A DNA stretch of 64,000 nucleotides from positions 5,117,501 through 5,181,500 of the forward strand of contig CP070233.1 of the NCBI GenBank assembly GCA_017355425.1, read 5' to 3'. The DNA is from Dolichospermum sp. DET69. Its GTDB lineage: Bacteria > Cyanobacteriota > Cyanobacteriia > Cyanobacteriales > Nostocaceae. Every line of letters starts with the position of its first letter. The stretch's first letter is position 1. This document shows positions 59,464 through 64,000 of the stretch, in pieces. A model generated the notes under the pieces. It worked only from the letters and a program-made list of their open reading frames with translations. It did no database searches and was not told the origin of the DNA. Position numbers and translations under genes: made by a program.

Positions 59464-59470
59464 TACCCTA

Positions 59471-59665
59471 ATGAACAAAGCCTTAGAACCTAAAGGAATT
59501 GCAGTACAAGTAAACATCACAGGTGAAAGTATAATAGTAATCGGGGAAGGACTTGTATAGTTTAAAGTGACAGTTCCAGGACATGAAACCTTATTAGGTA
59601 GTCTTCTATCTAATACTTCCAATGCTTTTCCTAGTTATCCTGAACCTGAATTAAAGCGTATTTGA
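59471..59665 (+). pseudogene. Broken small gene, one in-frame stop
   Basis: The frame reads MNKALEPKGIAVQVNITGES then IIVIGEGLV, stop, FKVTVPGHETLLGSLLSNTS and NAFPSYPEPELKRI. Its beginning continues the family whose N-terminus is at 57658 (LELAKQGDTQ.I.TLMNKALEPKG is the expected junction). Codons before the ATG (ATC GCT ACC CTA) also fit the family. Confidence 0.45.
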
Positions 59666-59704
59666 AACTCTATTTTAATAACATCAAGCTGACAGGTAAT
59701 AAAC

Positions 59705-60676
59705 ATGACTCCGGTAACTCATCGTTTTATTAAAACCAACAACATTGAGATGCACATTGCCGAACAAGGGCAGGGTAAACTAGTCATCTTATGTCATGGT
59801 TTTCCCGAAAGTTGGTACTCTTGGCGACATCAGTTATCTGCATTAGCTGAAGCAGGATTTCATGTGGTAGCACCAGATCAACGCGGCTATGGGCAGACAG
59901 ACAGACCAGCAGCCATTGAAGATTACAATATTTTTGAGTTGGTGGGTGATATCGTTGGTCTAGTTAATGCTTTAGGTGAAGAACAAGCATTTATCGTTGG
60001 ACATGATTGGGGTGCAGTTGTGGCCTGGTATTGTGCCTTGCTCCGTCCAGATATTTTCCGTTCTCTCACCCTGCTTAGTGTGCCTTATCAACCCCGTACC
60101 TGGGATAATATAAGACCGACAGAAGCGATGAAACTGATGGCAGGTGAGCAAGAATTTTATCAACTAAACTTTCAAGAACCAGGTAAAGCAGAAGCAGAAC
60201 TAGAATCAGATGTGCGGACAAATATACTTTCAATGCTTTACTCTGCATCAGGAGATCCACCACCTGCTAAACGTTGGCGTTTTCTCTACAACAAGTCAGA
60301 AAAATTAACAAATAGGTCTTTACCAGATCAACTTCCTACTTGGTTAACAGAGCAGGATATTGACTTTTTCACCTCTGAGTTTGAACGAACTGGTTTCCGG
60401 GGAGGACTGAATTGGTATCGCAATATAGATAGAAATTGGGAACTAACACATTTTCTCAGTGGGGCAAAGATTTACCAACCAGTACTGTTTGTGGCAGGAG
60501 AAGTAGATGCAGTAATTACGATGTACCATGAAGCATTTGATAACTTAGAACACAATGTACCTAATTTAAAGCAGAAGGTATTGCTACCGGGGGTTGGTCA
60601 CTGGATTCAACAAGAACGCTCAATTGAAGTTAACAAACTGCTGATTCAGTTTTTGACAGATCAAATGGGTAATTAG
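59705..60676 (+). CDS. Epoxide hydrolase-like alpha/beta hydrolase
   Basis: A 323-residue soluble enzyme with the features of soluble epoxide hydrolases: oxyanion motif HGFPESWYSWRHQ (31-43), nucleophile Asp101 in GHDWGAVVAWY, a cap domain rich in aromatic residues with candidate tyrosines, acid Asp in AGEVDAVITMY and base His in LPGVGHWIQQE. Asp rather than Cys or Ser as nucleophile argues for epoxide hydrolase over esterase; haloalkane dehalogenase is less likely. It stands alone, flanked by perfect 30-bp inverted repeats. Confidence 0.85.
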   Translation: MTPVTHRFIKTNNIEMHIAEQGQGKLVILCHGFPESWYSWRHQLSALAEAGFHVVAPDQRGYGQTDRPAAIEDYNIFELVGDIVGLVNALGEEQAFIVGHDWGAVVAWYCALLRPDIFRSLTLLSVPYQPRTWDNIRPTEAMKLMAGEQEFYQLNFQEPGKAEAELESDVRTNILSMLYSASGDPPPAKRWRFLYNKSEKLTNRSLPDQLPTWLTEQDIDFFTSEFERTGFRGGLNWYRNIDRNWELTHFLSGAKIYQPVLFVAGEVDAVITMYHEAFDNLEHNVPNLKQKVLLPGVGHWIQQERSIEVNKLLIQFLTDQMGN

Positions 60677-61122
60677 AAAATAATTGTAACTTTTCTCTTT
60701 TAGAAAATTATTATAGCGATTCCTATGATCGCTGAAGGCATTGCTTTAATAATTTTCAGCATTGACGGAAATAGGCGATAGCGAAGCGCTCCGTAGGAAT
60801 CGCTTTACTTTGAATAGTAGGAACGATTTGCGTTCAATTGGTCAAAACTGTTGAATTGCGTAGCATTGTGGATAGATAGGTATACTTGTAAAAAGTCGCT
60901 AAATCTTCCAAAAAAATGATTTTATCTGGCAATTTCTATACTAAAAGCTATTTAACTTATTATTAATGTTACTAAATATACTTTTAAGTATTGGTTTCTA
61001 TGCAATACTCTATACCTAAATCAAAGTTTTAACCATATTCTGTCATCTTACAAACTAAGGTTTTGTAATACTTGTTTCTGATGGTACATTCGCTAGATTT
61101 ACTAAAATAACGAGGTACAAAA
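60677..61122. other. Intergenic with dispersed palindromic repeats
   Basis: It contains a partial AGCGATTCCTATGATCGC and the right copy of the 30-bp repeat (60775-60804); the rest is AT-rich and should hold the promoter of the cupin gene. Confidence 0.5.
60775..60804. repeat. 30-bp dispersed repeat, right inverted copy
   Basis: Exact reverse complement of 59434-59463 (reads GCGATAGCGAAGCGCTCCGT then AGGAATCGCT). Confidence 0.8.
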
Positions 61123-61566
61123 ATGACTGGCAGTAAAAGAATTAAAATTCGCAAATTAGATTCAATAACAGTGGGAATGGTTTCATTCTACTCTCTAGCT
61201 AATAGTAATCAAACTACATTGGTTCATATTTCTAGTAATTTTATAGATGATATGTTTGTCCATAGGCATCAAACAGATCAACTATTAGTAGTGAAGGGAC
61301 AAATTTTAATAACTAGTCTACACAACCGTGAATATCAATATACATTTTTAAGTGAAAAAGAACCAACAATTATTACAATTCCTCCAGGAGTATTACATGG
61401 TGCAATTAATTTGAGTGAAGAACCCTGTATAGTCGTTAATGCTATTTTACACGACGGACAAACCCATGAGAAAGATTATCGTCCAATCAAGCCTCCTTTA
61501 CCTTATGATATAGATTGGGCGCAAAAATTATTTAGAGATTATGCTTCTACAAATCGAGAGATATAG
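61123..61566 (+). CDS. Cupin-fold protein
   Basis: A 147-residue single-domain cupin. Motif 1 region HRHQTDQLLVVKGQILI and motif 2 region IPPGVLHGAINLSEEPCIVV are visible with His residues that could bind a metal, though the first motif lacks a clear second His. It resembles sugar-nucleotide epimerase-like or regulatory cupins. Start at ATG after CGAGGT. No partner gene. Confidence 0.7.
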   Translation: MTGSKRIKIRKLDSITVGMVSFYSLANSNQTTLVHISSNFIDDMFVHRHQTDQLLVVKGQILITSLHNREYQYTFLSEKEPTIITIPPGVLHGAINLSEEPCIVVNAILHDGQTHEKDYRPIKPPLPYDIDWAQKLFRDYASTNREI

Positions 61567-61574
61567 GAATATTG

Positions 61575-61707
61575 TTGTGCAAAAGTTGTAGATTTTGGCC
61601 CCATTTCCTTGTTCATCAATTTCGATATAAGCCTGTACTTCCATATTAAAATATTCTTCATCCCAATTCGACATTTCATAAATATGCCAAGTTCCAGTAA
61701 ATTCCAT
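61575..61707 (-). pseudogene. 5' fragment of a small conserved gene
   Basis: From the ATG at 61705-61707 the minus strand reads MEFTGTWHIYEMSNWDEEYF then NMEVQAYIEIDEQGNGAKIY, after which it degenerates and stops inside the cupin gene. The MEFTGTWHIYEM start belongs to a small cyanobacterial protein family of unknown function, normally longer. The 3' part appears lost. Confidence 0.6.
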
Positions 61708-61764
61708 GATTTGATGCTCCAGAAAATAAATTAAATAAAAAAGCCAATCAAGAATTATATTACA

Positions 61765-61862
61765 TCACTTTTTACTAAAAATCTCCTCTAGGGTTAGGGG
61801 TTTACCCGCAAGTTCAGAAGCTAAATCTCTGAGTTTAAACAAACTTTCAAAATGTCCTTCCT
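61765..61862 (-). pseudogene. 3' fragment of a small gene
   Basis: A start-less minus-strand frame ends in GHFESLFKLRDLASELAGKP then LTLEEIFSKK and stop at 61765-61767, 57 bp upstream of the MEFTGTWHIYEM fragment. It was probably the preceding gene of the same operon and is cut by the repeat element to its right. Confidence 0.45.
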
Positions 61863-61865
61863 AAG

Positions 61866-62104
61866 AGGGTGTTTGATAGCGTTCACGAAGTGTGCCGTAT
61901 CCCTGCGGGAGCCGGAGGCATCAGGCATAGCGTGGCGTTAGCCATAAAGTATTAAATAAAACCAATAATCTCCAAAAACCTAACCCCCCTACCCCCATTC
62001 CCTTGTAGGGAATGGGGATTTTAAAGCCTCTCTCCTTATAGGGGAGAGGTTTACAAGAGGGGTTAATTTATACCTTGAAAACTTTTAAAACATCCTCTAA
62101 CGCA
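61866..62104. mobile_element. MITE-like or decayed insertion element
   Basis: The ends AGAGGGTGTTTGATAG (left) and AGAGGATGTTTTAAAAG (from the right) are imperfect inverted repeats like those of common cyanobacterial insertion elements. Inside are short dispersed repeats (GCGGGAGCCGGAGGCATC, TAGCGTGGCGTTAGCC) and a GGGGAGAGG hairpin. No transposase. Exact ends are uncertain. Confidence 0.45.
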
Positions 62105-62232
62105 CCCTCCAAATACTAGAATTTTAAAATAGGATCTTGAATGTTGCATATCTATATACATAATTACTATTTTTGGGGAAAATATGCCATAACAGAAACG
62201 AAGATACTCCGATCATTGGGTGTTTATAGATG

Positions 62233-62697
62233 ATGAAATATTCTCAGATTCAATTTAGCCAAAGCCTTGCGGATATTGATCTTTACCAAGTCCAAGAACT
62301 GTTTAATCTGGCTGCTTTTTGGGCAAAAGGACGCAGTATTAAGGATTGGGGTATAGCTATTGCTAACAGTGAACCTGTTATTTCTATCTGGGATAGGGAA
62401 TTATTAATTGGTTTTGCCAGAGCCACTTCTGATGGCATCTATCGCGCTACGATTTGGGATGTTGTCATTCATCCAGAATATCAAGGTAAGGGACTGGGCA
62501 TCAAGTTGGTAGAAACGGTTTTAAGTCATCCCCGGATGCAAAAGGTAGAGCGTGTATACTTGATGACAACTCACCAACAGGAATTTTATGAAAAGATTGG
62601 TTTTCAAGCAAATAACACGACGACAATGGTTTTAAACAATCAGTCTAATTTTGATGCTTTTATGACTGAGGAGATTTGTTTGCAACAGTCTCTATAG
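62233..62697 (+). CDS. GNAT family N-acetyltransferase
   Basis: This 154-residue protein transfers an acetyl group from acetyl-CoA to an amine; the substrate is unknown. The CoA-binding motif A is WDVVIHPEYQGKGLGIKLVE (Q-x-x-G-x-G), with the preceding strand ELLIGFARATSDGIYRATIW and the C-terminal EFYEKIGFQANNTTTMVL. Two Met codons in a row (62230 or 62233) are possible starts. Its 3' end overlaps the convergent histidine kinase gene by 38 bp. Confidence 0.9.
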   Translation: MKYSQIQFSQSLADIDLYQVQELFNLAAFWAKGRSIKDWGIAIANSEPVISIWDRELLIGFARATSDGIYRATIWDVVIHPEYQGKGLGIKLVETVLSHPRMQKVERVYLMTTHQQEFYEKIGFQANNTTTMVLNNQSNFDAFMTEEICLQQSL

Positions 62698-63571
62698 GCA
62701 TGGATATTTGCAGTCTAGTTAACTGTGGTGTATCTTCTTTGTTAGTGGGGAAAGACAAAATTTCTAACTTTCCTCCCATTAATTCTACTAAACTTTGATT
62801 AATTGCCAGTTTCATTCCTGCTGACAAAACTATATTTTTCTGATTTGTTTGATGTTCCGATTTCATTAAATCTATAGATTCACTTATAATTACTGTCTCA
62901 GTCGGTACGTCTAACCAAATATTTGCATAATTACCTGTTAATGATAAATTGCTAGAAAGATAAATATTGCCTTCTTCCATTTTATCAATTGTGGTATTTA
63001 TCAAATTTATTAATACTTGTTTGAGCCAATGGTAATCTGCTAAAATGTGAATTTCTGAATCTGACGGTGAAAGAACGAAAGGATAATTACGGTTGACTGC
63101 TAATAGATAGGTTAAGTTATAAATTTCTTCTAAAAATTCACTTAATTGTAAAGTCTGAATATCTAATTTATTTCTACCAGATTCGATTTTAGAAACATTC
63201 AGAATCTCATCAATTAGTTTTAATAATTTTAGTGATTTTTGGTGAGCTTGGCCGATAAATTCCCGCTCTTCTTCGGGATTTTCACATAAATCTGCCAAAA
63301 TCAATTGATGTAATCCTATGATACTACTTAATGGCGATCGCAATTCATGACTAATTCTAGCTAAAAACCCCGCTTGAAACTGACTCATTTCCCGCGCTTG
63401 ATGATATGCGAGTTGAGTTTGCTGCAATTCTTGTAAAAGTGGGTTTTCTTGCTGTTGTGGCGCATTTTGAATGGAAATGGATGGAGATTTAACGGACTGT
63501 AGGAATAATTTACAAATACCTATTCCTAATCCTACTCCTGTTCCTAAATATAGCCAGTTACTAAAGTTCAT
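62660..63571 (-). CDS. Histidine kinase with degenerate ATPase domain
   Basis: A 303-residue protein with an N-terminal membrane anchor (NWLYLGTGVGLGIGICKLFL), a short linker, and a HisKA domain with phosphoacceptor His75 in ARISHELRSPLSSIIG. The following ATPase domain has an N-box-like LKQVLINLINTTIDKMEEGN, but the G1 box (DxGxG) is absent (WLDVPTETVIISE) and G2 is weak (LSAGMKLAINQSLVELMGGK). It may not bind ATP and could act as a phosphotransfer or scaffold protein. No response regulator is adjacent. It overlaps the upstream tsaC-type gene by 11 bp. Confidence 0.85.
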   Translation of the reverse strand: MNFSNWLYLGTGVGLGIGICKLFLQSVKSPSISIQNAPQQQENPLLQELQQTQLAYHQAREMSQFQAGFLARISHELRSPLSSIIGLHQLILADLCENPEEEREFIGQAHQKSLKLLKLIDEILNVSKIESGRNKLDIQTLQLSEFLEEIYNLTYLLAVNRNYPFVLSPSDSEIHILADYHWLKQVLINLINTTIDKMEEGNIYLSSNLSLTGNYANIWLDVPTETVIISESIDLMKSEHQTNQKNIVLSAGMKLAINQSLVELMGGKLEILSFPTNKEDTPQLTRLQISMPIETVANKSPQS

Positions 63572-64000
63572 AATTATCTAATTTAATACTACCTTGTCTT
63601 AAAATCTGCCAGTTATTTTCTGTCCATTTAGCAACGGTGGAAGGTATTCCCAAACCCTGATATTCTATAGCTTCTAATGTTAAAACCTCTGGAAATTGAG
63701 CTTCTATTTCGGCTTTGGTTTCTAAAGCTGGTTGACCTGATAAATTAGCGCTAGTTGTAGCCATTGGACCTGTTTGCGCTAAAATAGTTTGGGCAATTGG
63801 ATTATTTGGGACTCTAATACCAATAGTGCTAGGATCATGGGGATTCATGACTTGGGGAATTTTATCACTAGCTGGTAATACTAAGGTTAATGCACCTGGC
63901 CAGTATTGATTCACAATTTTTTGCCAAATTTGATATTCTATCTCGCTACCTTGAACATAATCCCATAAATCTTCGGCTTTGGCTGCCATTAAAATCAAGG
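63561..64000 (-). CDS. Threonylcarbamoyl-AMP synthase (TsaC/Sua5/YrdC family), N-terminus outside window
   Basis: The enzyme makes threonylcarbamoyl-AMP for the t6A modification of tRNAs. The visible part, open to the window edge, has YWPGALTLVLPAS, STIGIRVPNNPIAQTIL and the signature GPMATTSANLSGQPA. The ATG at 63996-63998 is followed by in-frame family sequence to the edge (LILMAAK), so the real start is outside. It precedes the histidine kinase gene with an 11-bp overlap. Confidence 0.92.
   Translation of the reverse strand, partial: LILMAAKAEDLWDYVQGSEIEYQIWQKIVNQYWPGALTLVLPASDKIPQVMNPHDPSTIGIRVPNNPIAQTILAQTGPMATTSANLSGQPALETKAEIEAQFPEVLTLEAIEYQGLGIPSTVAKWTENNWQILRQGSIKLDNYEL

Overview
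The window is chromosomal DNA of a filamentous, heterocyst-forming cyanobacterium (order Nostocales). The signs are hetF preceded by a tandem array of NsiR1-type small RNA genes with TCCGGA (DIF1) promoters, a PII protein of cyanobacterial type, Tic20 and Tic22 homologues, scattered GCGATCGC (HIP1) octamers, low G+C, and very many small dispersed and tandem repeats. I cannot name the species. The repeat load resembles bloom-forming Anabaena/Dolichospermum/Aphanizomenon relatives, but that is an inference.

Layout. 0-6 kb: the 3' end of a sugar-type ABC ATPase gene, then a toxin-antitoxin graveyard (an intact hicBA pair, a degenerate higA, a 21-residue scrap of higB), then a large zinc-ribbon plus PD-(D/E)xK nuclease-like gene broken at a G6 run. 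6-12.3 kb: sufR divergent from sufB-sufC-sufD-sufS, with a CAAC-N6-GTTG operator between and a 129-bp tandem duplication that includes the sufD stop. 12.5-16.3 kb: a B12-dependent ribonucleotide reductase gene carrying both an intein with a LAGLIDADG endonuclease and a 269-nt group I intron that splits the catalytic NPCGE motif. 18.1-24.4 kb: eight NsiR1-like copies on the minus strand, a group II intron with an RT/HNH protein, and hetF. 24.4-27.3 kb: a hairpin-rich leader, glnB, a lipoprotein gene, an M23 peptidase gene and tRNA-Arg(CCG). 27.3-31 kb: a tnpB element, a coiled-coil gene, repeat-rich spacer and rpsF. 31.4-38 kb: an FAH-family gene, tic20, a small Cys protein gene, glyA, a minisatellite region, prmC and tic22. 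38-49 kb: a giant Hsp70/actin-like ATPase gene, a Crp-family regulator gene, a DUF2232 gene, a 4-kb satellite of 41 units of about 92 bp, and a cobT-like gene. 49-56 kb: Uma2, a solute-binding lipoprotein, PIN toxin, pdhB, secD and secF. 56-64 kb: small membrane and methyltransferase genes, a nucleoside hydrolase gene, debris of tnpB and cutA, an epoxide hydrolase gene, a cupin gene, a GNAT gene, a histidine kinase gene and the 3' part of a TsaC-family gene.

Functional links. The Suf genes form an iron-sulfur assembly operon under SufR. HetF, NsiR1 and PII belong to nitrogen control and heterocyst differentiation. SecD/SecF and Tic20/Tic22 act at membranes. The cobT-like gene fits with the B12 dependence of the ribonucleotide reductase. 

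The most remarkable feature is the density of repeat invasion. Tandem repeats abut or enter gene ends: they supply the prmC stop, begin directly after the DUF2232 stop, and contain the start codon of the cobT-like gene. Two non-autonomous elements with target duplications are nested inside these arrays. The 81-bp and 92-bp repeat families share a GTCTGAA head and a roughly 9-nt GAT rhythm, suggesting one origin.
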